Origin: Cellulomonas sp. Leaf334
GTDB taxonomy: Bacteria > Actinomycetota > Actinomycetes > Actinomycetales > Cellulomonadaceae
Assembly (NCBI RefSeq): GCF_001424195.1
Contig: NZ_LMOO01000001.1
Coordinates: forward strand, 600,561-664,560
Direction of reading: 5' to 3'
Length of the DNA stretch: 64,000 bases
Under the pieces are notes generated by a model. That model did no database searches, was not told the origin of the DNA, and saw only the letters and a list, made by a program, of their open reading frames with translations. Position 1 is the stretch's first letter. Each line of letters starts with the position of its first letter. Below, piece after piece: positions 44,673 through 52,857 of the stretch. The position numbers were made by a program, and so were the translations under genes.

Positions 44673-45227
44673 ATGCCCCGTCCCGCCCTCCGCTCAGCGC
44701 GCGCCCGGTCCGGCCTCGTGGCCGCCGGCGTCGCGCTGACGGTCGGTGTGTCCGCGGCTGCGTGCTCGACGAGCGCTCCCGGCCAGACGTCCCCCACCGG
44801 CAGCGCCGCCGCTCTGGCCACCCCTCGGCCCGCTCCCTCGGAGACGCTGCTCCCCGAGACGGCCGACGACGCGCACTCCGCGGTCGGTGAGCTCGTCCCC
44901 GGCTTCCCTGCCACCCTCGTCCCGGTGCCCGACGGTGCCGAGGTGCTGCTGTCGTCCGCGGAGCCCGTGGACGGCACCGACCTCACCGAGATCAGCCTGA
45001 ACCTGCGCACGGCACAGGACGCCGTCGGCCTGCTCGACGCGGTGCGGGCGCCGCTCGTCGCAGCCGGCTTCGTCGAGAATGCTCCGCCTGCCGCCGAGCC
45101 GGGTCTGGCAGCGCAGTCCACGTTCTCCCGGGGCGACGGCTCGGAGCTGCTCGTCGTCGGCGTCCTCGACCGGGACGACGAGCGCACCCTCACCCTCGGC
45201 GGGCGGGTCCGCGCGGCAGCGCCGTAG
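44673..45227 (+). CDS. Putative lipoprotein
   Basis: A 184-residue exported protein. The N-terminus has a basic head, a hydrophobic core (LVAAGVALTVGVSAAAC) and a lipobox ending at C31, so it should be lipidated and anchored on the outer face of the membrane. A Ser/Thr/Pro/Ala linker is followed by a small alpha/beta domain (about 70-184) with LVPGFPATLVPVPDGAEVLL and LTEISLNLRTAQDAVGLLDA. The family is not recognised. The stop codon overlaps the TAGGCT -10 of the prenyl synthase gene. Confidence 0.8.
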   Translation: MPRPALRSARARSGLVAAGVALTVGVSAAACSTSAPGQTSPTGSAAALATPRPAPSETLLPETADDAHSAVGELVPGFPATLVPVPDGAEVLLSSAEPVDGTDLTEISLNLRTAQDAVGLLDAVRAPLVAAGFVENAPPAAEPGLAAQSTFSRGDGSELLVVGVLDRDDERTLTLGGRVRAAAP

Positions 45228-45230
45228 GCT
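45225..45230 (+). promoter_or_regulatory. Leaderless -10 (TAGGCT) of the prenyl synthase gene
   Basis: Its first three bases are the stop codon of the lipoprotein gene; it ends six bases before the GTG at 45237. Confidence 0.55.
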
Positions 45231-45236
45231 GCCCGC

Positions 45237-46358
45237 GTGAGCCCCGCGACCCCGTCCCTCGTCGACGTCGAGGACGTCCGACCCCGCATCGACGAGCTGC
45301 TGACCAGGCACGTCGCGAGCCTGCGCTCCGTGCTCTCGGCGGCGAGCGGCGACGCGGACGTGCTCGCCGACGCGGTCGCCCAGATCCTCACGGGCGGGAA
45401 GCGGCTCCGGGCGGCGTTCTGCTACTGGTCCTGGCGAGCGCACGGAGGTCAGGCGGGGACACCCGAGGCGGACGCGGTGCTGCGCGTCGGCGCAGCGCTC
45501 GAGCTGTTCCAGGCGGCCGCGCTGTTCCACGACGACGTGATGGACGACTCCGACACCCGCCGCGGGTTCCCCGCCGCGCACCGGGCGTTCGCCGGTCTGC
45601 ACGCCCGGCACGGCCTGACCGGCGACGCCGAGCGCTTCGGGATGTCGGCCGCGATCCTGCTCGGCGACCTGACCCTCATCGCGAGCGAGCAGGAGTTCGC
45701 GGGAGCACTGGCCCTGCAACCGCTCGCCCGGGCCGAGCGCGCCCGCGCCGTGTTCGACCTGATGCGGACCGAGGTCACCGTCGGGCAGTACCTGGACGTG
45801 CTGGCGCAGGCGCTCCCGTGGGGTGACGACCCGGTGGCCGACGAGGCCCGGGCGCGCGAGGTCATCCGCGCGAAGGCCGCCCGCTACAGCGTCGAGCACC
45901 CGATCGTCCTGGGCGCCTCGCTCGCGGACGCCGGCGAGGAGGAGCTCCAGGCGTGCCGCGCGCTCGGCCTGCCGCTCGGCGAGGCCTTCCAGCTCCGTGA
46001 CGACCTGCTCGGCGTGTTCGGGGACCCGCAGACGACCGGCAAGCCTGCAGGTGACGACCTGCGAGAGGGCAAGCGCACGATCCTGGCGGCCCGGGCGGTG
46101 GCCCGAGCCCGAGCTGCAGGCGACGAGGCCACCGTGGACCTGCTGCGTGCACGACTCGGTGACCGCGCGCTCACGGACGCCGACGTCGCCACGCTCGCGG
46201 CGGCCATCCGAGACACCGGTGCCCCCGACGACGTCGAAGGGCTCATCGACGACCTGGCGGGCAGCGCGTTCGCCCGCATGGACGAGCGCCCGTGGGGCGA
46301 GCCTGCGCGCACCCAGCTGATCGGGCTCGCGCACGCCGCGGTCGACCGGCACGCCTGA
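45237..46358 (+). CDS. Polyprenyl (probable geranylgeranyl) diphosphate synthase
   Basis: A 373-residue trans-prenyltransferase. First aspartate-rich motif: FHDDVMDDSDTRR; second: QLRDDLLGVFGD; the GGKRLRAAF substrate loop is near the start. It condenses allylic diphosphates with isopentenyl diphosphate made by the dxs pathway. The residues before the first DDxxD (ALELFQAAALFHDD) are large and mixed, so chain length (C15 to C20 or more) cannot be fixed by eye. From memory this is the idsA2 (Rv2173) position. The GTG start is leaderless and lies nine bases after the lipoprotein stop. Confidence 0.92.
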   Translation: MSPATPSLVDVEDVRPRIDELLTRHVASLRSVLSAASGDADVLADAVAQILTGGKRLRAAFCYWSWRAHGGQAGTPEADAVLRVGAALELFQAAALFHDDVMDDSDTRRGFPAAHRAFAGLHARHGLTGDAERFGMSAAILLGDLTLIASEQEFAGALALQPLARAERARAVFDLMRTEVTVGQYLDVLAQALPWGDDPVADEARAREVIRAKAARYSVEHPIVLGASLADAGEEELQACRALGLPLGEAFQLRDDLLGVFGDPQTTGKPAGDDLREGKRTILAARAVARARAAGDEATVDLLRARLGDRALTDADVATLAAAIRDTGAPDDVEGLIDDLAGSAFARMDERPWGEPARTQLIGLAHAAVDRHA

Positions 46359-46370
46359 GCCGCGCCGCCG

Positions 46371-46784
46371 TCAGAGCTCGGCAGCGGCCCTGCGCCGGAT
46401 CTCGGTCTTGCGCCCCGTGCGGAGAGCCTCGATCGGCGTCCCCGGGAGGGAGTCGTCGGGGGTGAAGAGCCACTCGATCGCTGCCTCGTCGGTGAACCCC
46501 GCGTCGGTCAGGACCGTCAGCGTGCCCTGCAACGAGGCGAGCACGGTCCACGGCTGCCCCGCGTCGGGCGTGGTGGGCTGAGCCGGGTTGGCGAGATGTC
46601 CCGGCACGAGGAACGCAGCGGGGACGACGAAGACGCGCGGATCGCCGCGGCGGACGCCGATGATGCGGCGCTCCTGCACGATGCGGCGCACCTTCGAGGC
46701 GTCGAGGCCGAGCCGGTCGGCGACATCAGGGACGGTGAGCCACTCGTCGACCAGCCGGTCGAGGGTCTCTGCAGAATCGTTCAC
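46371..46784 (-). CDS. Rv2175c-like winged-helix DNA-binding protein
   Basis: A 137-residue protein: MNDSAETLDRLVDEWLTVPD, then a MerR-like winged helix (VADRLGLDASKVRRIVQERR) and a C-terminal helical part (LQGTLTVLTDAGFTDEAAIE; WLFTPDDSLPGTPIEALR). This is the pattern of Rv2175c, a DNA-binding substrate of the Ser/Thr kinase PknL in mycobacteria, where an N-terminal Thr is phosphorylated. A Thr (T7) and Ser (S4) are at the comparable place here. The kinase gene is 1.3 kb away, separated by the LysM gene. GTG at 46784 is leaderless (TACTCT six bases upstream). Confidence 0.87.
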   Translation of the reverse strand: MNDSAETLDRLVDEWLTVPDVADRLGLDASKVRRIVQERRIIGVRRGDPRVFVVPAAFLVPGHLANPAQPTTPDAGQPWTVLASLQGTLTVLTDAGFTDEAAIEWLFTPDDSLPGTPIEALRTGRKTEIRRRAAAEL

Positions 46785-46790
46785 CCGACA

Positions 46791-46796
46791 AGAGTA
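46791..46796 (-). promoter_or_regulatory. Leaderless -10 (TACTCT) of the Rv2175c-like gene
   Basis: The minus-strand hexamer ends six bases before the GTG at 46784. The remaining gap to 46928 must also hold the promoter of the LysM gene, which I could not place. Confidence 0.6.
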
Positions 46797-46928
46797 CGCA
46801 TCGTTGAATTACACCCGGACAATTCCCTCGCGCGCTTTCCCCTGGTGCCGTATTCGGATACGTTCGCATTCTGTCACTTCAGTCACACAGGCACCATCCG
46901 TTCACTTCCGCACCACGAGGTAGGCATC

Positions 46929-48074
46929 ATGTCGCACCAGCACGCCACCGCCCGCCGCGTCGCCACAGGCACCGGCGCCACGCTCGCGCTGGCCGTCGTG
47001 GGGGTGACCGCGACCGCCGGTGCGGCCCACGCCGACGAGTCCTACACGGTGCGCAGCGGGGACACCGTCAGCCACATCGCCACCCGCAGCGGCACCACCG
47101 TGGCGGCGATCGCCCGCGCCAACGCGCTCGCGGACGTCTCCCGGATCCGCATCGGCCAGGTGCTGACCATCCCGACGGCGTCCGCCCCAGCTCCCGCGGC
47201 GGCGGCCCCGGCTCCGGTCGCGGCCACCTACACGGTCGTCCCGGGTGACACGGTCAGCGCCATCGCCGCGAAGCACGGCACGACGGTCGCCACCGTCGTC
47301 GCCGCGAACGGGCTCGACTCCCGCGCCTTCATCCGCATCGGCCAGAAGCTGTCGATCCCGGGTTCCGGCGGCTCCGCGACGGCTGCGCCCGCTCCTGCTG
47401 CCGCGGCGCAGGCCGCCGGCTCCGTGTCCCACACCGTGCGGTCCGGGGACACGGTCACGGCCATCGCCGCCAAGCACGGCGCCACCGTCGCCGCCGTCGT
47501 CGCGGCGAACGGGCTCGACTCCCGCGCCATGATCCGCATCGGGCAGACCCTCACCGTCCCGGTACCCGTCGCCGCACCGTCCCCGGCGACGGTCGGCAAC
47601 ACGTTCGCAGGGCGCACGTACGCCGACTCCGTCGTCGCCGCCGCGAACGCGAACCTCACGACCCTGCGCAGCTCCCCGACGCCGTCGAAGGCGGAGATGC
47701 AGGCCAAGATCGTCGCGACGGCCCGGGCCATGGGGGTCGACCCGGCGCTCGCGCAGGCGGTCGCGTTCCAGGAGTCGGGGTTCAAGCACGCGGTCGTCTC
47801 CCCCGCCAACGCGATCGGCACCATGCAGGTCATCCCGACGTCGGGACAGTGGGCGTCGGACCTGGTGGGTCGGCAGCTCAACCTCGTGAACCCGGACGAC
47901 AACGTGACGGCGGGCGTCGCCATCCTGCGCGCCCTCGTCGGCAACGCCCCGGACCTGCCGACGGCGATCGCCGGGTACTACCAGGGCGCGTCCTCCGTGA
48001 AGAAGAACGGCATGTTCGCGGACACGCGGCGCTATGTCGCCAATGTCCAGACGCACATGACGCGGTTCCGCTGA
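46929..48074 (+). CDS. Secreted LysM / lytic transglycosylase-type peptidoglycan enzyme
   Basis: A 381-residue exported protein. Signal peptide about 1-36 (GVTATAGAAHA-DE), three LysM domains (about 38-81, 98-141, 164-207: YTVRSGDTVSHIATRSGTTV and two near-identical copies with HGTTVATVVAANGLDSRA) joined by Ala/Pro linkers, then an SLT-type domain (about 255-381) with catalytic glutamate in AVAFQESGFKHAVVSPANAI and GTMQVIPTSGQW. It binds and cleaves peptidoglycan glycan strands. LysM2 and LysM3 are more alike than either is to LysM1, which points to a recent duplication. ATG at 46929 has GAGG eight bases upstream. It lies between the PASTA kinase and its probable substrate gene. Confidence 0.92.
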   Translation: MSHQHATARRVATGTGATLALAVVGVTATAGAAHADESYTVRSGDTVSHIATRSGTTVAAIARANALADVSRIRIGQVLTIPTASAPAPAAAAPAPVAATYTVVPGDTVSAIAAKHGTTVATVVAANGLDSRAFIRIGQKLSIPGSGGSATAAPAPAAAAQAAGSVSHTVRSGDTVTAIAAKHGATVAAVVAANGLDSRAMIRIGQTLTVPVPVAAPSPATVGNTFAGRTYADSVVAAANANLTTLRSSPTPSKAEMQAKIVATARAMGVDPALAQAVAFQESGFKHAVVSPANAIGTMQVIPTSGQWASDLVGRQLNLVNPDDNVTAGVAILRALVGNAPDLPTAIAGYYQGASSVKKNGMFADTRRYVANVQTHMTRFR

Positions 48075-48109
48075 GGCCCTGCCTGCGGCATCTGGGGCGG
48101 CGGCGACCG

Positions 48110-48115
48110 TAGACT
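48110..48115 (+). promoter_or_regulatory. Leaderless -10 (TAGACT) of the PASTA kinase gene
   Basis: The hexamer ends seven bases before the GTG at 48123; there is no ribosome site. Confidence 0.6.
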
Positions 48116-48122
48116 CCCTGGC

Positions 48123-50150
48123 GTGGGAGCCACCATCACCGATCCGTTCGTCGGCCGCCTGGTCGACAGCCGGTACGAGGTCGTGTCCCGCATCGCGCGC
48201 GGAGGCATGGCGACCGTGTACCTGGCGGTCGACCGGCGTCTGGACCGGGACGTGGCGCTGAAGGTCATGCACGCCCACCTCGCCGAGGGCACGTCCGGCT
48301 CCGACTTCGTCGCCCGGTTCCGGCGCGAGGCCAGGACGGCCGCCCGCCTCACTCACCCCGGGCTCGTCGGGGTGTACGACCAGGGCGTCGACGGTGAGAC
48401 CAGCTACCTGACGATGGAGTACATCGACGGGTGCAACCTGCGTCGGCACATCGGCGAGCGCGGCGCCCTGACCGTCGGGGATGCGCTGCGCATCGGCGAG
48501 AGCGTGCTCGACGCGCTGGCGGCTGCGCACCGGGTGGGCCTGGTGCACCGCGACATCAAGCCCGAGAACGTGCTGCTCGCCACCGACGGACGCGTGAAGC
48601 TCGCGGACTTCGGCCTGGCGCGCGCCGTCACCGAGGTCACCTCCACCACCACCGGGACCGTGCTCGGCACGGTCGCGTACCTCGCCCCCGAGCTCGTCGT
48701 CCGTGGCGACAGCGATGCCCGCACCGACGTGTACGCCTGCGGGATCCTGCTGTACGAGATGCTCACCGGGCGCCAGCCGTTCACCGGCGAGACCCCGATC
48801 CAGGTGGCGTTCCAGCACGTCAACAACGACGTCCCCGCGCCTTCGGAGCTGGTCCGCTGGCTCCCCATCGAGATCGACGACACCGTGCGCGCGCTCGCCG
48901 CCCGCGACCCGGACGACCGGCCGGTCGACGCCGCGGCCGCGCTCTCGCTCCTGCGTCGTACCCGCGCGGCACTGGACGACGAGACCCTCGCGCGCCACGC
49001 CGCCGTCTCCCCGTCGATCGTGCTCCCCACGGCGACCGACCCGGCCGAGACCGACCTCGACGCCGACGAACCGGACGACGCCGACGCCTCGCCCGACGAG
49101 GAGTCGGCGACCGACGGCGACGAGACCGCCCTCATCGAGACCGGCGACGCCCGCGGGACGACGGTCGCGCTGCCGATCGGCCTCGGCGTCGGCGTCGAGG
49201 TGCTGACCGCTCCCCCGGCCGAACCGCCGCGCACCCGGCACCGCGCCCGCTGGATCGTCCTGGTCGCCGTGCTCGCGGCCCTGATCGGCGCCGGCACCTG
49301 GTGGTACCTCCAGGTCGGGCCGGGCGCCTACACGACGGTCCCGACGATCCTCGGCCAGAGCGAGGCGGAGGCGATCACCATCCTCGACCGCGCCGGGCTC
49401 GCGGCCGACCCGACCTCCGCGTTCCACGCCGAGGCACCCATCGGCGAGGTCTTCGCGACGACCCCCGGCCAGGGCGACCGGATCCGCAAGGACGGCGCGG
49501 TCGCGTTCACGATCTCCAAGGGCCCCGACTACGTGCCCTTCCCCGAGGGGGTCGTCGGAATCGAGCAGGCCACCGCGGAGGCGACGCTCGTCGCCTCCGG
49601 ACTCAAGGCCGCGTACGCCGAGGCCGAGTACAGCGACACGGTGGGCAACACCTTGATCATCAGCGCGACGCTTCCCGACGGGACACCCGCCGAGCCCGGG
49701 GCTCAGACGATCCGGGACACCGAGATCCGGCTCACGGTCTCCAAGGGCCCGGAGCCGGTCACGATCACCTCCGTCGTCGGCATGACCGTCGCGGACGCCA
49801 CCGCCCAGCTCGAGCCCGACAGGCTCACGCTCGCACCCACCGAGGTCTTCAGCGACACCGTCGCCGCGGGCCTGATCGTCGACCAGAGCCCCGTCGCGGG
49901 CGCTGAGGGCCACCGAGGCGACACGATCGCGGTCAACGTGTCCAAGGGCCCGGAGATGCTTCCTCTGCCCAGCACGTACGGCCAGAACGTGAAGACGGCT
50001 GAGGCCGCTCTTCAGGCGGCCGGGTTCATCGTGAAGGTCGAGCACCCGCAGGGGATCTCCCCGCTCAACATCGTGTACTCCCAGAAGCCCGAGGGTGGCG
50101 AGGGCAAGACGGCCCCCAAGGGCAGCACGATCGTCATCAACGTCTTCTGA
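48123..50150 (+). CDS. pknL: Stk1-type PASTA-domain Ser/Thr protein kinase (PknL-like)
   Basis: A 675-residue transmembrane kinase. Kinase domain about 18-285 with GGMATVY loop, VALKVM lysine, HRDIKPENVL catalytic loop and DFGLAR. An acidic linker (290-350), one membrane helix (about 376-396) and four PASTA domains (from about 402) complete it; the PASTA units read TVPTILGQSEAEAITILDRA, then three diverged copies ending in VSKGPE or IVINVF. The extracellular PASTA part senses muropeptides or lipid II. I use pknL from the gene context (Rv2175c neighbour, class II DAHP synthase next); Mycobacterium tuberculosis PknL itself lacks PASTA domains, so orthology is by position rather than architecture. 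Confidence 0.88.
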   Translation: MGATITDPFVGRLVDSRYEVVSRIARGGMATVYLAVDRRLDRDVALKVMHAHLAEGTSGSDFVARFRREARTAARLTHPGLVGVYDQGVDGETSYLTMEYIDGCNLRRHIGERGALTVGDALRIGESVLDALAAAHRVGLVHRDIKPENVLLATDGRVKLADFGLARAVTEVTSTTTGTVLGTVAYLAPELVVRGDSDARTDVYACGILLYEMLTGRQPFTGETPIQVAFQHVNNDVPAPSELVRWLPIEIDDTVRALAARDPDDRPVDAAAALSLLRRTRAALDDETLARHAAVSPSIVLPTATDPAETDLDADEPDDADASPDEESATDGDETALIETGDARGTTVALPIGLGVGVEVLTAPPAEPPRTRHRARWIVLVAVLAALIGAGTWWYLQVGPGAYTTVPTILGQSEAEAITILDRAGLAADPTSAFHAEAPIGEVFATTPGQGDRIRKDGAVAFTISKGPDYVPFPEGVVGIEQATAEATLVASGLKAAYAEAEYSDTVGNTLIISATLPDGTPAEPGAQTIRDTEIRLTVSKGPEPVTITSVVGMTVADATAQLEPDRLTLAPTEVFSDTVAAGLIVDQSPVAGAEGHRGDTIAVNVSKGPEMLPLPSTYGQNVKTAEAALQAAGFIVKVEHPQGISPLNIVYSQKPEGGEGKTAPKGSTIVINVF

Positions 50151-50154
50151 CAGC

Positions 50155-50191
50155 GCTGCCGCCCCGCCCGCGTGAGCGGGACCAGGGCAGC
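50155..50191. terminator. Two-tier hairpin between convergent kinase and DAHP synthase genes
   Basis: Outer arms GCTGCC/GGCAGC and inner arms CCCGC/GCGGG around loop GTGA, in the 58-base gap between two convergent stops. It could serve both strands. Confidence 0.6.
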
Positions 50192-50208
50192 AGCGGACTT
50201 GCGAGCCG

Positions 50209-51561
50209 TCAGGACGCGCGGAGCAGCTCCACGACCTGGAACGCCATCTCCAGCGACTGCTGGTGGTTCAGCCGCGGGTCGACGAGCGTCTCGTACCGGC
50301 GCGCCAGCCCCTCGTCGTCGATCTCCTCGGACCCGCCGAGCACCTCGGTGACGTCGTCGCCGGTGAGCTCGATGTGCAGTCCGCCGGGCACGGTCCCGAG
50401 GCCGCGATGCACCTCGAAGAACCCGGCGACCTCGTCCATCACGTCAGAGAAGCGACGCGTCTTGTAGCCGGACGCCGACGTGATGCCGTTGCCGTGCATC
50501 GGGTCGCACACCCACGTCACCGGCCGACCGTCGGCCGTCACCTTCTCGACGAGCGCGGGCAGCAGGTCGCGGACCTTGCCGGCGCCCATGCGCGTGATGA
50601 AGGTGATGCGCCCGGCCTCGCCCTGCGGGTTCAGCTTGTCGATGAGCGCCAGCGCGTCGTCGCCCGTCGTGGTCGGCCCCAGCTTGATACCCAGCGGGTT
50701 CTGCACGCGCGAGAAGTAGTCGACGTGCGCGCCACCGAGCTGACGGGTCCGCTCGCCGATCCACACGAAGTGCGCCGAGCAGTCGTACGGCAGCCCGGTG
50801 CGCGAGTCGATGCGGGTCAGCGGACGCTCGTAGTCGAGCAGCAGACCCTCGTGGCTGGAGAAGAAGTCGACGGACCGCAGGGCGTCGAAGTCGGCGCCGC
50901 ACGCAGCCATGAAGCGGATGGCCCGGTCGATCTCCGCCGCGATCTCCTCGTAGCGCGAGTACGACGGGTTGGCCATGAAGCCGCGGTTCCACTCGTGCAC
51001 GCGCAGCAGGGACGCGAAGCCGCCCGTGGTGAACGCCCGGATGAGGTTCAGCGTCGACGCGGACGTGTGGTACGCCTCGAGCAGCCGCTGCGGGTCCGGC
51101 GTGCGGGCCTCGGGCGTGAACTCGTAGTCGTTGATGATGTCGCCGCGGAACGCGGGCAGGGTCACGCCGTCGCGGGTCTCGGTGTCCGAGCTGCGGGGCT
51201 TGGCGTACTGCCCGGCCATCCGGCCCATCTTGATGACGGGCAGGCTGGCGCCGTACGTCAGCACGACGGCCATCTGCAGGATCGTCTTGATCTTGTTGCG
51301 GATGTTGTCCGCGGTCGCCGTGCTGAACGTCTCCGCGCAGTCGCCACCCTGGAGCAGGAAGGCCTCGCCCCGACCGGCGGCGGCCAGCTGCGCGCGCAGG
51401 TGGTCGGCCTCCCCCGCGAACACGAGCGGCGGCAACGTCGACAACCGGGACGTCACCGCGTCGAGCGCGGACGCGTCCGGCCACTGCGGCTGCTGGAGCG
51501 CCCCCATCGACCGCCAGGCGTCCAGCCCGGCGACGACCTGCGGGTCCGGCTCGACGCTCAT
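50209..51561 (-). CDS. aroG: Class II 3-deoxy-7-phosphoheptulonate synthase
   Basis: A 450-residue plant-type DAHP synthase, the entry step of the shikimate pathway (phosphoenolpyruvate plus erythrose 4-phosphate). Signature segments are FLLQGGDCAETF with the metal-ligand cysteine, IKMGRMAGQYAKPRS, SHEGLLLDYERPLTR and WVCDPMHGNGI. Mycobacterium tuberculosis AroG is of this class and is fed back on by aromatic amino acids; similar control is likely. ATG at 51561 overlaps the PPi-phosphofructokinase stop by four bases, so sugar phosphate flow and aromatic synthesis are encoded together. Confidence 0.95.
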   Translation of the reverse strand: MSVEPDPQVVAGLDAWRSMGALQQPQWPDASALDAVTSRLSTLPPLVFAGEADHLRAQLAAAGRGEAFLLQGGDCAETFSTATADNIRNKIKTILQMAVVLTYGASLPVIKMGRMAGQYAKPRSSDTETRDGVTLPAFRGDIINDYEFTPEARTPDPQRLLEAYHTSASTLNLIRAFTTGGFASLLRVHEWNRGFMANPSYSRYEEIAAEIDRAIRFMAACGADFDALRSVDFFSSHEGLLLDYERPLTRIDSRTGLPYDCSAHFVWIGERTRQLGGAHVDYFSRVQNPLGIKLGPTTTGDDALALIDKLNPQGEAGRITFITRMGAGKVRDLLPALVEKVTADGRPVTWVCDPMHGNGITSASGYKTRRFSDVMDEVAGFFEVHRGLGTVPGGLHIELTGDDVTEVLGGSEEIDDEGLARRYETLVDPRLNHQQSLEMAFQVVELLRAS

Positions 51562-52778
51562 GAGTGGCTCGCCGGGACGAGGGGCTGACCGATGTCCTGC
51601 AGGAGCGCGCCGAACCAGGGCTGCGAGACGTCGAACGCCTTGCCGCCCGCGATGCGCGGGAACTCGATGGCACGCAGCACGTCGCCCTGCTCCTCGTCGT
51701 GACCGATCACGCCGGACTCGCCGCGCAGGGCGGAATCGACGGCGAGGTCGGTCATCGACTTGATGAGCCGGAGGTCCTCGGCGTTCGCGGCCGCGGCGCG
51801 CGAGTAGTACCCGGACTTCTGCACCATCGTCTTCTCCGCGCCCAGCTTCTCGCCGAACTGCTTGGCGAACCACTGCCCCGGGTTCACGGTGTCGAGCTTC
51901 ACGTGCCCGAACGGGTCACGCTCCACCGGCGTGCCGGCTGCCTCGAGCTGGTCGACGATCTCGTGCATGCCGGCGCCCTCGGACAGGAAGATGTTCACGT
52001 TGCCCTGCTCGTCCATGATCGCCTTGAGGCGTGCGGCCTCGGCGTCGATGTCGAGCGCGAGCTCGGGCACGAAGACGGCGTGGATGTCCCAGCGCTCACG
52101 CGTGAGACCGATGCCGGGCACCCACTCCTGCGTGTCGAGCCACTTGCGGTACTCGGCCGCGGCGGCGGCGGTGAGCCACCCGCAGTGCCGGCCCATGACC
52201 TCGTGCACGATGAGCATGCGCGGACCGGAGCGGTGCTCGCCAATGATGTTCGCGGCGAACCCCGCGGCCTCCTCGGCAGCCGTCCAGGCACCGAGCGACT
52301 GCTTGATGGGCACCACGTCGTTGTCGATCGTCTTGGGCAGACCGACGACGGTCAGGTCGTAGCCGTTCTCGTGCAGGTACGCGGCGAGGTCCGCGGCGGT
52401 CGTGTTCGTGTCGTCGCCACCGATGGTGTGCAGCACGTCGACGCCGTCGGCCTTGAGCTGCTCGGCCGCCACCTGCAGCGGGTCCTGGCCCTCCTGGACG
52501 AGCCCGCGCTTCACGCAGTCCTTCGCGTTCGTGAGCTTGACGCGGGAGTTGCCGATCGGCGAGCCGCCGAACTTGTGCAGCAGACCGGCCTTCGCGCGCG
52601 TCTCGTCGTCGACCACGATCTTGTCGCCGCGCAGCAGGCCGTAGTACCCGTGCTGGTACGCGATGATCTCGATGTCGGGAGCGATCTCCGTGTACCGCTC
52701 GATGAGCCCGCCGACGGCGGACGACAGGCACGGGGCGAAGCCACCTGCGGTCAGGAGGGCGACGCGACGAACCGACAT
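51558..52778 (-). CDS. pfp: Pyrophosphate-dependent 6-phosphofructokinase
   Basis: A 406-residue PfkA-family enzyme that interconverts fructose 6-phosphate and fructose 1,6-bisphosphate. Two positions argue for pyrophosphate rather than ATP as donor: GGDDTNTTA (Asp where ATP enzymes have Gly) and PKTIDNDV (Lys where ATP enzymes have Gly). The substrate motif MGRHCGWL and the EGAG loop are present. PPi enzymes are reversible and common in Cellulomonas-like actinobacteria. Start ATG follows AGAGGTG. It leads a two-gene operon with the class II DAHP synthase. Confidence 0.93.
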   Translation of the reverse strand: MSVRRVALLTAGGFAPCLSSAVGGLIERYTEIAPDIEIIAYQHGYYGLLRGDKIVVDDETRAKAGLLHKFGGSPIGNSRVKLTNAKDCVKRGLVQEGQDPLQVAAEQLKADGVDVLHTIGGDDTNTTAADLAAYLHENGYDLTVVGLPKTIDNDVVPIKQSLGAWTAAEEAAGFAANIIGEHRSGPRMLIVHEVMGRHCGWLTAAAAAEYRKWLDTQEWVPGIGLTRERWDIHAVFVPELALDIDAEAARLKAIMDEQGNVNIFLSEGAGMHEIVDQLEAAGTPVERDPFGHVKLDTVNPGQWFAKQFGEKLGAEKTMVQKSGYYSRAAAANAEDLRLIKSMTDLAVDSALRGESGVIGHDEEQGDVLRAIEFPRIAGGKAFDVSQPWFGALLQDIGQPLVPASHS

Positions 52779-52857
52779 GAGACACACCTCTCGTAGACAA
52801 CCTTCGGCGCACCGGCAACAGGGGCACGCCACGACGTCGGCGCTGCGGCCGACCGCG

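Noticed and set aside
46785..46928. Possible c-di-AMP (ydaO-type) riboswitch upstream of the LysM transglycosylase
   Set aside because: Actinobacterial wall hydrolase genes often have one, but the gap is only 144 bases, is not rich in paired GC segments and shows none of the conserved ydaO core that I can recall.
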